Position numbers and translations under genes: made by a program. From NCBI GenBank assembly GCA_910584325.1, contig CAJTZH010000001.1:73545-137544 (forward strand): DNA of 64,000 nucleotides. The letters run 5' to 3'. The DNA is from an uncultured Lachnospiraceae bacterium (GTDB lineage Bacteria; Bacillota; Clostridia; Lachnospirales; Lachnospiraceae). The notes beneath the pieces are model-generated. The model saw only the letters and a list, made by a program, of their open reading frames with translations. It was not told the DNA's origin and did not search any database. Numbering within the stretch: position 1 is the first letter of the stretch; each line of letters begins with the position of its first letter. Shown piece after piece: positions 35,879-43,627 of this stretch.

Positions 35879-38800
35879 TTAAAAACTTTTTCTTCTTCTG
35901 AATACATATACACCGCAAATTCCTGCTGATATTACCATCAGTACTACAAGCATTGTTATCGGAGTAGCATCTCCTGTATTAACGCTTCCTGCCTGACCAA
36001 GTGCTACGGAATTAAAACCAACAAAAGAAATTACGTTCTTTGTTGATACTGTCTTTGTTGCTTCCGGTTTTGCAGAAGCTTCCCATGAAGTAAACTTCGC
36101 ACCCGCGTTCCATGACAGGTCTTTTAACTCCAATAATCCGTGCATATCAATACCATTTAATGTAATTGTTGGTACCAGAGTAATATCTGTACTTACAAAC
36201 AATGCGGATGTAGCTTCCACACCCTGTGTATTCACTGACTTGTTACCGTCATACAGATAATTTGTTGCACTTCTCAATGAATTAATTACACCGTTGCTTG
36301 AACCAAGTTCCGCTGCGGTAATTCCATTCTCTGCAATAGATAACATACCATCAAGTACCCATGCCTTCGGATTAGAAGTTTTGGTATACAAACTTACGTT
36401 ATATGCCTTACCCTTTAATGAGTTGTTGTAAGCTGTACAATTCAGTACCTGTACGTCAGGACCGGAGTTACTTGTAATACCCTTACCTGCGTTATTGTAT
36501 GAAATACAATTCTTGAGTACATGCGCACCCGGCATATTTTCACCGCCGAGCTTAAATCCGTTACCCTCGCCAAAGTCATTAGCTGACATTGTAGACGGGT
36601 CATCCGTTGAAAGGAAACCATTACTGTAAGCAACACAATTTTCAATCGTTACTGCGCCGATAGAACCTGTTGTTGATTTTGCATATAAATCCCAACCGTC
36701 ATCAATATTGTGGTGTGAAATACATCCGTAGAACTTATTTCCTACACCTGACGTCAGTTTTGCAGCAAAACCGTCGGCATCGCTACGTCCCGGGTCACTA
36801 CAGTCATAAGCTTCACAATATTTAATTAAATTGTATGAAGGCCACATATCATCCGTATTCGGCTCACCTGCATAACGGCTAATCTGAAGACCTGTATTTG
36901 CCACATGATGTATTTTACACATCTCTACTGTATTATAATTACCACATACACTGATACCCTTACCAAGTCCGTTCTGGAACTCGATACCATACATATGCCA
37001 GTAATCGCCCACCAGAGTAATCAATGATGAAGATTTCTCCATCTTGGAACCGTCAACAATAACGTTTCCTACATTCTCTGCCGTCAACGTAATTGGCTTG
37101 TCTGCCGTACCGTTTGCACTTCTCTGAACAATTAAATCCTTCTCAATGTAATATGTTCCGTCTAACATTACGATGGTCTGTCCCGGCTGAGCGTGATTTA
37201 ATGCCGTCTGTAAGTCAAGCGGCTCTTCTCTTGTACCTGCACCGCCCGTGCTTGCGTTCGGAGCCGTATAAATCGTTTCGCCTTCCGCGCCCCACTGCTG
37301 AACGGTAACAGTATGTGTGTTTTCAACGATTGCGTACGTTGTTAGATCAGGAATCTTCTCGTCCGCCTTAAACGCGTACTTAATATCGTTGTAACCAGAC
37401 TTCAATGTCACAGGAACCTTAACAATTCCGTCTGCCTTAAGTGGTCCCTGATATACATACTCGTTTGTTGCAAAGTTAAATACATCAAGCCATCCGTCAA
37501 CATCCGCGCCTGCAATGAACTCATAATCCAATGTACCGGAAACTGTGCCGGAATATACCTTTACTTTTGGCTCAATCAGATTAGAAACCTTAACCGCTTC
37601 CGCGCCGCCAGCCGTCTTTTCAAACTGGATATTGGTAATCTCCACACCAACTCTTGCTGCTGCAACGCCGACTACAATAGAGCCGTCTTCCTGTACCATA
37701 ACATTGTGTACATCATCAAATACGATTGGCTCTCCGCCGCCTTCCATGCTGCAGATAAATCCTGTATTGGTCTTCTCAAGCGTATAGGTATAGGTGTCAC
37801 CATTCTTAGATGTATCACCTGCCGGCTGCTTAGAGAAAAGATTGTCATTGTCCATATTTCTGCCTGAACCGGCTGTACTGCTTGTATCATAAGACTCATA
37901 ACCGGTAATCAGTCTTGCACTGTTTGCGTGATACCAGTTCTTGCCTGTTTCAGGACAAATCTGTGTGCCGGCTGTCTTAAATGAACCAACTGATACGGAG
38001 TTAAAGTACTTTGTATCCTTTGTACCGACACCCTGCGCGTCAATCGCGAAGATAGCAAACGCTGACTGATTATTTACCGTGCTGTCATCTGTCACTGTAA
38101 ATGTTGCCGTCATCTTAAAGTTCTCTGTATTCGGATTAATCTTCGTATAGTAAATCTGGATACCCTCTTCACTATCTGCAACCTTACCGTTCGATGAAGC
38201 TGCAATTCCAATTTTTCCATTATTACCGTTTGTTACATCCGGCGCCGCTGCAGGGTATGTGTAGTTTGCGCCCGGGCTCTTTAATGAACGGACTTCGTCA
38301 TTAATTGTCATTGTACCGGAAGTTGCGGAACCAAATACGTCGGCATACCACTGCTGAACCGGCTCACCTACAACAAAGCCTTTGAACTCGCTTGTTGAAG
38401 TACCCTTTGCATCTGTTGCAGTTACTTTAAAATCATACTTTTCACCTGCCGTAAGACCTGTAAACGTATAATTGCCTGCCGTTACGCCCTCTGCCGCTTT
38501 AATATAATCTGCATCTGCGTCTGACTTGTACCATACGTCACAAGCTGCCGGAATATTATTGTAATCTACATAAACAGAACCATTTCCAAGGTTGTTCACC
38601 CATGTGATAGCCGGAACTGCCGGCGGAAGTTCATAACCAGCTAATGTATATACATCACTTTCCTTATCAGCTTCTCCGTCTCTGCAGATAATTACTTTAA
38701 ATGTATACTCTCCATTCTCCTGTGGAGCAAATTTCACATCGGCATCGGAACCAACTTCCTTGCTTCCTGCCTCAAAACCATCTTTGTACATAATAACGTA

Positions 38801-40576
38801 AGCTTTATCTGCGCCATCTGTACCAATATTTGCCGTAAAGTCTACGGTCAGATTACCATCCTCGCCTCTTGTCACGCTATTAATAACAGGCTTTTCAACT
38901 GTTGACCATGCCGCACGAGGAGCCTCGCCAACGCCAATCTTTACGCCGAAAATATATCCCGTTCCACCAGTCGTATATAAATGATAAGTCCCCGGCTCTA
39001 AAGTAATTGCTCGGGATGGAGCTACAGGGTCATCTTTGCCAGCCAATGCCATTTCATCCAATTTCTTACCATCACCATCTGCAAGAACAAGCGGACGAGA
39101 CGCACCCGAACTCTGCGCGTAAATTACAATATATGACTTTTCTTTCAATGTCAATTGAACAGTTCTGCCCGGAGCTGTCATATCCGCAACATCACCGGAG
39201 CCGCCTGTGCTAAGTCTCTGTGAAAAAACCTGACCGTCTGTCGCTGTAACAGATGCGCTCTGAACCGTCATGGTTTTTCCACTCTTTGCCGTTAATGTTA
39301 CATTGTCATTCACAACATAATTTGACGAAACTGTACCCGCCGGTAAATCGTTTGCGTTAAACCATGTCACGCCAACTTCCGGTGCCTTAGGTGCAGCCTT
39401 AACTTCTTCAGATGTTGTCTGGTTGTCCTTAACTGTTGTAGACCTGTTTGTCACGACAACAAAGCCATATTCTGTTCCATTTGTAAGACCTTCAAATGTT
39501 ACAGACAAATCGGTAACCCCTGTAACAGACTTGTCTGCAAGCTCTGTTCCGTTCTGATATACCTTTACATCATAAGACGTTGCTTCCTTCACCTCACTCC
39601 AGCTCAATTTAACTGAAGCATTTCCTGGAACAGCTGTCGGTTTTGCCGTACCGAGAGGAAGAACATACTCTATTTCCACGGAATTAGTAAACGACTCATC
39701 TTTCACTTCTTTACCGTCAACGTCTTTACCCAGACCATATACTGTATAAGTATATTTTCCAGAAGCATCCAATGTATCCTCTACTTCAAAAGTTGTTGCA
39801 TTCCCGGCAACCTTCTTCTCTGTTTCTTTCGCATCAGATCCGACCTTTTTTACAACATAATATGAACCTTCACCACCCGCAGTACCTGTACCTGTAATTG
39901 TAACCTTAGACAAGTCAGCTGCATCATTCTGTACCGCGTTTAAGCTGTCAGGCGTTGGTGCAGTAATTGCGGACGGTGTTCCACCCGCACTAGTTTCCAC
40001 AGCCTCCATTGACTGTATACATATCTTCTTTGCACTGCCGCTCTTCATTTTCAACGTATACGGGCTCTTATCAGCAGTAAGATTTTCCCAAACAAACTGC
40101 GTATCGGCAGCACTTGTCACTAAATCATCCGAACCATCATTCAACGCAACCACCGCGCCGTCTGTATCAAGCAGCTGATACGTAGCCGTTCCGCTTCCAC
40201 TAGGGCCCGCTACAACAGTAAGTGTCGCTGTCGCACTCGCGTCAAGCACTGTATATTTTACTGTAAGATTACCGCTCTTTCCAGAATCTATACCGTCGTT
40301 TTTGGGCGCTCTCCATTTACCTGCATCTGCTTCTTTCGACGCGCCAAATTCAAATACTGATGAATACACGCCCGCCTGAATATAACTATCAGCAGAGCCG
40401 TCTGTCTTATCAGCATACAAACCGCCCGCCTTAAACATATCCACAGAAAGTGAATATGGTGTACCTGCAGCCTGAACCTGTGTAACCCCACCTAAAAATC
40501 CCAAAGGTAAGAGACCAATTGTCATGGCAAGCGTTAAAACAACCGCCATAACTCTTTGCTTTGTTTTGCCTTTCAT
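35879..40576 (-). CDS. Large secreted surface protein with PL9-type pectate lyase domain
   Basis: 1565 residues. A signal peptide (to about 37, ending VQAAG) is followed by a carbohydrate-binding-like region and fibronectin III-like domains (about 300-390 and 650-735). Two further sandwich regions follow. From about 1100 to 1410 a right-handed beta-helix carries PL9 hallmarks: DADGFAAK near 1263 and HHNIDDGWDLY near 1290, which in PL9 provide calcium ligands and a catalytic Lys. The C-terminus has VNTGD, a hydrophobic helix and FRRRKSF, the plan of a sortase substrate with an altered LPXTG. It is probably a wall-bound pectin-degrading enzyme with its own promoter region and terminator. Substrate and sortase class are family inference. 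Confidence 0.87.
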   Translation of the reverse strand: MKGKTKQRVMAVVLTLAMTIGLLPLGFLGGVTQVQAAGTPYSLSVDMFKAGGLYADKTDGSADSYIQAGVYSSVFEFGASKEADAGKWRAPKNDGIDSGKSGNLTVKYTVLDASATATLTVVAGPSGSGTATYQLLDTDGAVVALNDGSDDLVTSAADTQFVWENLTADKSPYTLKMKSGSAKKICIQSMEAVETSAGGTPSAITAPTPDSLNAVQNDAADLSKVTITGTGTAGGEGSYYVVKKVGSDAKETEKKVAGNATTFEVEDTLDASGKYTYTVYGLGKDVDGKEVKDESFTNSVEIEYVLPLGTAKPTAVPGNASVKLSWSEVKEATSYDVKVYQNGTELADKSVTGVTDLSVTFEGLTNGTEYGFVVVTNRSTTVKDNQTTSEEVKAAPKAPEVGVTWFNANDLPAGTVSSNYVVNDNVTLTAKSGKTMTVQSASVTATDGQVFSQRLSTGGSGDVADMTAPGRTVQLTLKEKSYIVIYAQSSGASRPLVLADGDGKKLDEMALAGKDDPVAPSRAITLEPGTYHLYTTGGTGYIFGVKIGVGEAPRAAWSTVEKPVINSVTRGEDGNLTVDFTANIGTDGADKAYVIMYKDGFEAGSKEVGSDADVKFAPQENGEYTFKVIICRDGEADKESDVYTLAGYELPPAVPAITWVNNLGNGSVYVDYNNIPAACDVWYKSDADADYIKAAEGVTAGNYTFTGLTAGEKYDFKVTATDAKGTSTSEFKGFVVGEPVQQWYADVFGSATSGTMTINDEVRSLKSPGANYTYPAAAPDVTNGNNGKIGIAASSNGKVADSEEGIQIYYTKINPNTENFKMTATFTVTDDSTVNNQSAFAIFAIDAQGVGTKDTKYFNSVSVGSFKTAGTQICPETGKNWYHANSARLITGYESYDTSSTAGSGRNMDNDNLFSKQPAGDTSKNGDTYTYTLEKTNTGFICSMEGGGEPIVFDDVHNVMVQEDGSIVVGVAAARVGVEITNIQFEKTAGGAEAVKVSNLIEPKVKVYSGTVSGTLDYEFIAGADVDGWLDVFNFATNEYVYQGPLKADGIVKVPVTLKSGYNDIKYAFKADEKIPDLTTYAIVENTHTVTVQQWGAEGETIYTAPNASTGGAGTREEPLDLQTALNHAQPGQTIVMLDGTYYIEKDLIVQRSANGTADKPITLTAENVGNVIVDGSKMEKSSSLITLVGDYWHMYGIEFQNGLGKGISVCGNYNTVEMCKIHHVANTGLQISRYAGEPNTDDMWPSYNLIKYCEAYDCSDPGRSDADGFAAKLTSGVGNKFYGCISHHNIDDGWDLYAKSTTGSIGAVTIENCVAYSNGFLSTDDPSTMSANDFGEGNGFKLGGENMPGAHVLKNCISYNNAGKGITSNSGPDVQVLNCTAYNNSLKGKAYNVSLYTKTSNPKAWVLDGMLSIAENGITAAELGSSNGVINSLRSATNYLYDGNKSVNTQGVEATSALFVSTDITLVPTITLNGIDMHGLLELKDLSWNAGAKFTSWEASAKPEATKTVSTKNVISFVGFNSVALGQAGSVNTGDATPITMLVVLMVISAGICGVYVFRRRKSF

Positions 40577-40863
40577 AGCTTCCTCCTTAAAATTATAATA
40601 ATCTGGTTATTCTGTCATACCCCAAGCCAGTCGGTTATGGTTCCTTCAAAGCCCATAACAAATCCATATTAACCATATTTGGACATATTCTATCATAATT
40701 ATTATTTTTTTGCTATAAATATTAAAATTGTTTTTATTAAATACAATAAAAGTGTTAATAATTCGTTCATAAAATACACCCTGTCGAATCTCTGTCTATT
40801 TTTTAACAAAATATTTTATAAATTACTAATCGTTATATCGAACCCTCTATATTGACTGCATAA
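40577..40863 (-). other. Long AT-rich upstream region of the pectate lyase gene, with a leader hairpin
   Basis: About 350 bases separate the lyase from the divergent XRE gene, and no gene is seen here. GGAGG lies before the lyase ATG. A hairpin with a 7-base stem (GTTATGG/CCATAAC, plus-strand 40634-40640 and 40653-40659) would form in the transcript about 60 bases before the start codon. I find no convincing -35/-10 pair for the lyase and no riboswitch consensus. Confidence 0.5.
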
Positions 40864-40872
40864 TGTTCCAAG

Positions 40873-40901
40873 GAACAATTTTTCTTTCAGAACAGTTGTT
40901 T
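40873..40901 (+). promoter_or_regulatory. Operator half-sites upstream of the second XRE gene
   Basis: GAACAATTTTTC (40873-40884) and CAGAACAGTTGTTT (40888-40901) line up with the two dyads before the other XRE gene, in the same order and near-equal spacing. An overlapping dyad, TGTTCC-AA-GGAACA, lies at 40864-40877. These are likely binding sites for the XRE proteins. The match is by eye. Confidence 0.5.
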
Positions 40902-40929
40902 TAAATTTGAAATAGTGGGGGGTGATTGT

Positions 40930-41145
40930 TTGATTTACAGACGAATTAAGAATTTGAGAGAAGACGCTGACCTTACTCAGACAGAAATAAGCCGTTATTT
41001 GAATCTGTCCAGTCGTTCTTATTCACACTATGAAAACGGCACAAGAAATCTGCCTGTCGATATTTTAATATCCATTGCGAATTTCTACAACGTAAGCACT
41101 GACTATCTTCTCGAACGAACAAATAACAAAAAAGTAAATAAGTAA
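40930..41145 (+). CDS. Small XRE-family transcriptional regulator (copy 2)
   Basis: A 71-residue single-domain HTH protein starting at TTG 40930; a GGGGGGTGA ribosome site lies just upstream, and the alignment with copy 1 begins exactly here. An in-frame GTG at 40915 would overlap the ribosome site. Motifs are LREDADLTQTEI and SYSHYENGTRNL, ending VNK. It is divergent from the pectate lyase gene, as copy 1 is divergent from operon 1. The proteins differ mainly at residues 40-48 and at a few conservative positions, so they may bind related sites. Confidence 0.85.
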   Translation: MIYRRIKNLREDADLTQTEISRYLNLSSRSYSHYENGTRNLPVDILISIANFYNVSTDYLLERTNNKKVNK

Positions 41146-41187
41146 GAACATTAGGAAACTTCATAAAGGTGCCCGGCCAAAGCACAC

Positions 41188-41233
41188 AAGAGGAACCCCT
41201 TACAACATTATCGGTGTACGGGGGCCTCTTTCT
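41188..41233 (+). terminator. Terminator after the second XRE gene
   Basis: AAGAGG..CCCC (41188-41199) pairs with GGGGG.CCTCTT (41220-41230) with a small internal mismatch, followed by TCT. It is weaker than the other terminators because the T-run is short. Confidence 0.6.
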
Positions 41234-41251
41234 GCTTGTCAATCTATTATA

Positions 41252-41280
41252 TTGACTTGAAAAAAATCAACAAGTATATT
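41252..41280 (+). promoter_or_regulatory. Promoter of the YbaK/EbsC gene
   Basis: TTGACT (41252-41257), 17 bases, TATATT (41275-41280), followed by an untranslated leader of about 58 bases and AGGAGG at 41331-41336. Confidence 0.72.
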
Positions 41281-41344
41281 ATGATTATCCGAAATATAAA
41301 AAGAAATTTCTCAAATTTTACAAATATTACAGGAGGCTTCTAAC

Positions 41345-41824
41345 ATGTCCATCGCAAACGTAAAAGAATACTTCAGAACAAAAGGATTAGAGAACAGGAT
41401 ACAGGAATTTGAAATATCAAGCGCCACCGTTGCTTTAGCCGCTAAGGCTTTAAACTGCGAAGAACAACGCATTGCCAAGACACTCTCTTTTCATGTTGAC
41501 GGCGGTGTTATTCTGGTTGTCGCCGCAGGAGACGCCAAAATAGACAACGCAAAATACAAAGCGCAATTTGGAACAAAAGCGAAAATGTTATCCTTCGATG
41601 AAGTAGAACCTCTTATCGGTCACGCTGTAGGAGGCGTCTGCCCATTTGCGGTAAACGACGGCATAAAAACCTATCTCGATATTTCCCTGAAACGGTTTAC
41701 TACGGTTTTTCCCGCATGCGGCAGTTCCAACAGCGCAATAAAATTAACGCCTGGCGAGCTGGAAAAATACTCGAACTCCCTCGGCTGGATAGATGTATGT
41801 AAAATCTGTGATTCCGCAAAGTAA
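41345..41824 (+). CDS. YbaK/EbsC family aminoacyl-tRNA deacylase
   Basis: 159 residues, full length for the family. It has EEQRIAKTLSFH with the catalytic lysine at residue 45, AAGDAKIDNAKYK, GHAVGGVCPFAV and a C-terminal ACGSSNSAIKLTP. These proteins remove wrongly attached amino acids from tRNA, mostly Cys or Ala on tRNA-Pro. It is a stand-alone gene with its own promoter. Nothing links it to the glycan operons. Confidence 0.9.
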   Translation: MSIANVKEYFRTKGLENRIQEFEISSATVALAAKALNCEEQRIAKTLSFHVDGGVILVVAAGDAKIDNAKYKAQFGTKAKMLSFDEVEPLIGHAVGGVCPFAVNDGIKTYLDISLKRFTTVFPACGSSNSAIKLTPGELEKYSNSLGWIDVCKICDSAK

Positions 41825-41829
41825 TCGCA

Positions 41830-42206
41830 TTAGGCGCTTTCCCAGCAGCTCTCCACATACGTCTGCGCTTCCTGACTTCCCAGTAAAACTCCGCCTCCAC
41901 GCGTGAAATAATGCCCTCTTTCATAACATTCAAAAGCATCCGAAAGCTTTAAAACTTCATTTTCGGGCCGCTTCTTTCTCCCGGTATAAAAAACACAGAC
42001 TTCGGTGTGGGAATGTTTATCTGTTTTCTGCTGTAAATAATTTTATTGCGGTACACTCTTCCAAGTTGTGCCGCAACATAGAACAAATTCCGCAGCTCGT
42101 CCACATTTTTGTAACTTGTTTTGTTCAGCGCAGTATACAGACTAAGCAGATTTTTCTTATCCTGCATCAGAAGACGGAAAACCAAATCCTTATACTCCCT
42201 GCGCAC
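41830..42206 (-). pseudogene. Degraded Rpn-family (PD-(D/E)XK) transposase/nuclease
   Basis: Starting at GTG 42206 the frame reads REYKDLVFRLLMQDKKNLLSLY, the familiar start of Rpn/YhgA-type transposases of Clostridia. It then jumps from NVDEL to LRNLFYVAAQL, missing the central catalytic third, and continues YSRKQINIPTPKSVFFIPG. The frame stops at 41949, but another frame picks up KLSDAF, the next family block, and goes on with unrelated sequence to a TAA at 41832-41830. Internal deletion plus frameshift make it non-functional. Confidence 0.75.
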
Positions 42207-42411
42207 GGATGCCTCTGCGCTGTATTGTTATGGATAAAATAAAGTATAGAACTTCCTGAATATTGAAAGAATTAATTAAGAAAAATCAAAACTTAGAAAT
42301 TATGCTTCTGAAAAATGGATCATAGATGTTCTGTTTTTACAAGCAATGGATATTGAAGACAATTTAAAAGGACAAGTAAAAAGGGAACAGACCATTTCCT
42401 GTCCATTCCCT
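42207..42411. other. Intergenic stretch with a terminator-like hairpin
   Basis: No recognisable gene. A plus-strand frame near 42290-42390 could encode about 33 residues (NYASEKWIIDVLFL and on), perhaps a remnant, but it lacks start, ribosome site and known motifs. At 42377-42411 AAGGGAA..GAC pairs with GTC..TTCCCTT, a likely terminator-type hairpin. Confidence 0.4.
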
Positions 42412-42419
42412 TATCATTC

Positions 42420-42445
42420 AAATCGCCTTAAAAACTGGCGATTTT
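42420..42445 (-). terminator. Terminator of the rubrerythrin gene
   Basis: AAATCGCC (42420-42427) and GGCGATTT (42437-42444) form an 8-base stem with a 9-base loop directly after the gene's stop codon; AT-rich sequence flanks it. Confidence 0.6.
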
Positions 42446-42446
42446 A

Positions 42447-42986
42447 TTATCCGAAATATCTGTTTAACAGACCTTCGAAAGCTTTTCCGTGTCGAGCCTC
42501 GTCACGAGCCATCTCATGAACGGTATCATGGATTGCGTCAAGACCTGCTTCCTTCGCGCGCTTTGCAAGGTCTACCTTGCCTGCTGTCGCTCCGTTCTCT
42601 GCGTCTACTCTCATCTGAAGATTCTTCTTGGTTGAATCTGTAACAACCTCTCCAAGTAACTCCGCAAACTTCGCTGCATGCTCTGCCTCTTCGTAAGCTG
42701 CCTTCTCATAATACATGCCGACTTCCGGATAGCCTTCTCTGTGAGCAACTCTTGCCATTGCAAGATACATGCCGACCTCGGAGCACTCACCTTCAAAGTT
42801 TGCCCTTAAATCCTTAATAATATCTTCACTGACACCCTTTGCGACACCAACTACGTGCTCTGCCGCCCATACTTTCTCACCTGACTGAACCGTAAACTTC
42901 TCAGATGGCGCCTTACATACCGGACATACCTCCGGTGCCTTATCTCCTTCGTAAACATAACCGCATACCTGACATACAAACTTCAT
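42447..42986 (-). CDS. rbr: Rubrerythrin with N-terminal rubredoxin domain
   Basis: About 179 residues. The rubredoxin iron site comes first: CQVCGYVY (Cys 5 and 8) and CPVCKAP (Cys 21 and 24). A four-helix diiron domain follows, with EGECSEVGMY, YEEAEHAAKF and ARDEARHGKAF. This order is reversed relative to classical rubrerythrin. It reduces peroxide in anaerobes. The start is ATG 42986, preceded by AAGGAGATT. It has its own promoter and lies downstream of a PerR-like gene, which probably controls it. Confidence 0.92.
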   Translation of the reverse strand: MKFVCQVCGYVYEGDKAPEVCPVCKAPSEKFTVQSGEKVWAAEHVVGVAKGVSEDIIKDLRANFEGECSEVGMYLAMARVAHREGYPEVGMYYEKAAYEEAEHAAKFAELLGEVVTDSTKKNLQMRVDAENGATAGKVDLAKRAKEAGLDAIHDTVHEMARDEARHGKAFEGLLNRYFG

Positions 42987-43050
42987 ATTATAAATCTCCT
43001 TTAAAAATTTTTCTTGTTCAAAATCAGTAATCATTCCTGATTTCTATTAC

Positions 43051-43079
43051 AATTTAACATGTCCAGACTTTATTGTCAA
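43051..43079 (-). promoter_or_regulatory. Promoter of the rubrerythrin gene
   Basis: Minus strand TTGACA (43079-43074), 17-base spacer, TAAATT (43056-43051). A clear Per box consensus is not visible around it. Confidence 0.72.
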
Positions 43080-43106
43080 TAGAAATTTTTCACATTTACA
43101 GAAAAA

Positions 43107-43514
43107 TTATACATCTCTTTGTTTTTCTTTACAGTTTTCACACTTACCATAGAAATAAACAGAACTTCCCTCTATCGTACCCTCAAAATTACGGTTCGCA
43201 CGCTCATGCAGTTCCTCCATATCGCCAACAGTCTGCGCGTCCAGGTCCGTAATGCTTTTACAGTCCGTACAGACAAAGTGATAATGTCTGGAGGTATCAC
43301 CGTCAAAATGGTCGCATCCATCAAGAGAAGGAACTTTAACCGCCTCCCCCAGCTCCACTAAAAGAGCAAGATTACGATATACCGTTCCAAGACTTATATT
43401 CGGATACTCATTACGTATCTTATTATAAACCATATCGGCTGTAGGATGCTCTTTCGTACTCATTAGATAAGTCTTAATCGCCTCCCTCTGCCTGCTGTAT
43501 TTCAAAGCTGCCAT
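43107..43514 (-). CDS. perR: Fur-family regulator, PerR type
   Basis: 135 residues, the family's usual size. The winged helix includes SRQREAIKTYLMST and GTVYRNLALL. The metal region has HFDGDTSRHYHFVCTDC and CENC, the two CxxC pairs that hold structural zinc. PerR proteins sense peroxide through a regulatory iron. Its neighbour rubrerythrin is a classic PerR target. The match to PerR rather than Fur or Zur rests on context and residue pattern, so the subtype is likely but not certain. Confidence 0.85.
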   Translation of the reverse strand: MAALKYSRQREAIKTYLMSTKEHPTADMVYNKIRNEYPNISLGTVYRNLALLVELGEAVKVPSLDGCDHFDGDTSRHYHFVCTDCKSITDLDAQTVGDMEELHERANRNFEGTIEGSSVYFYGKCENCKEKQRDV

Positions 43515-43535
43515 TGCAGTTCTCCTTTCTAAAAA

Positions 43536-43583
43536 TAATAACTATTACTGTTTTATTTTATGATAGATGAAGCGAAAAGTCAA
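43536..43583 (-). promoter_or_regulatory. Promoter and possible autoregulatory box of the PerR-like gene
   Basis: Minus strand TTGACT (43583-43578), 17 bases, TAAAAT (43560-43555). Just downstream is the dyad TAATA-GT-TATTA (43547-43536), AT-rich like Fur/PerR boxes and placed to block transcription. The consensus match is partial. Confidence 0.6.
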
Positions 43584-43586
43584 GAA

Positions 43587-43618
43587 AAAGGGACTATTCA
43601 AAGCGAATAATCCCTTTC
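43587..43618 (-). terminator. Terminator of the trigger-factor-like gene
   Basis: Minus strand AAAGGGATTATTC, short loop, GAATAGTCCCTTT, then more T. The 13-base stem has one mismatch. It begins ten bases after the gene's stop. Confidence 0.87.
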
Positions 43619-43627
43619 CAATTTCTG

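Noticed and set aside
40577..40800. Riboswitch (for example c-di-GMP type) before the pectate lyase
   Set aside because: Known conserved core blocks could not be found; only a simple hairpin is present.
41252..41275. Operator-like dyad ACTTG..CAAGT in the YbaK promoter spacer
   Set aside because: The arms are only five bases around an A-rich centre; too weak to support a regulator site.
42290..42390. Short plus-strand coding remnant after the Rpn relic
   Set aside because: About 33 codons without start, ribosome site or known motif; could be chance in AT-rich DNA.
43040..43080. Per box at the rubrerythrin promoter
   Set aside because: Only scattered AT matches to the consensus; no clear dyad.
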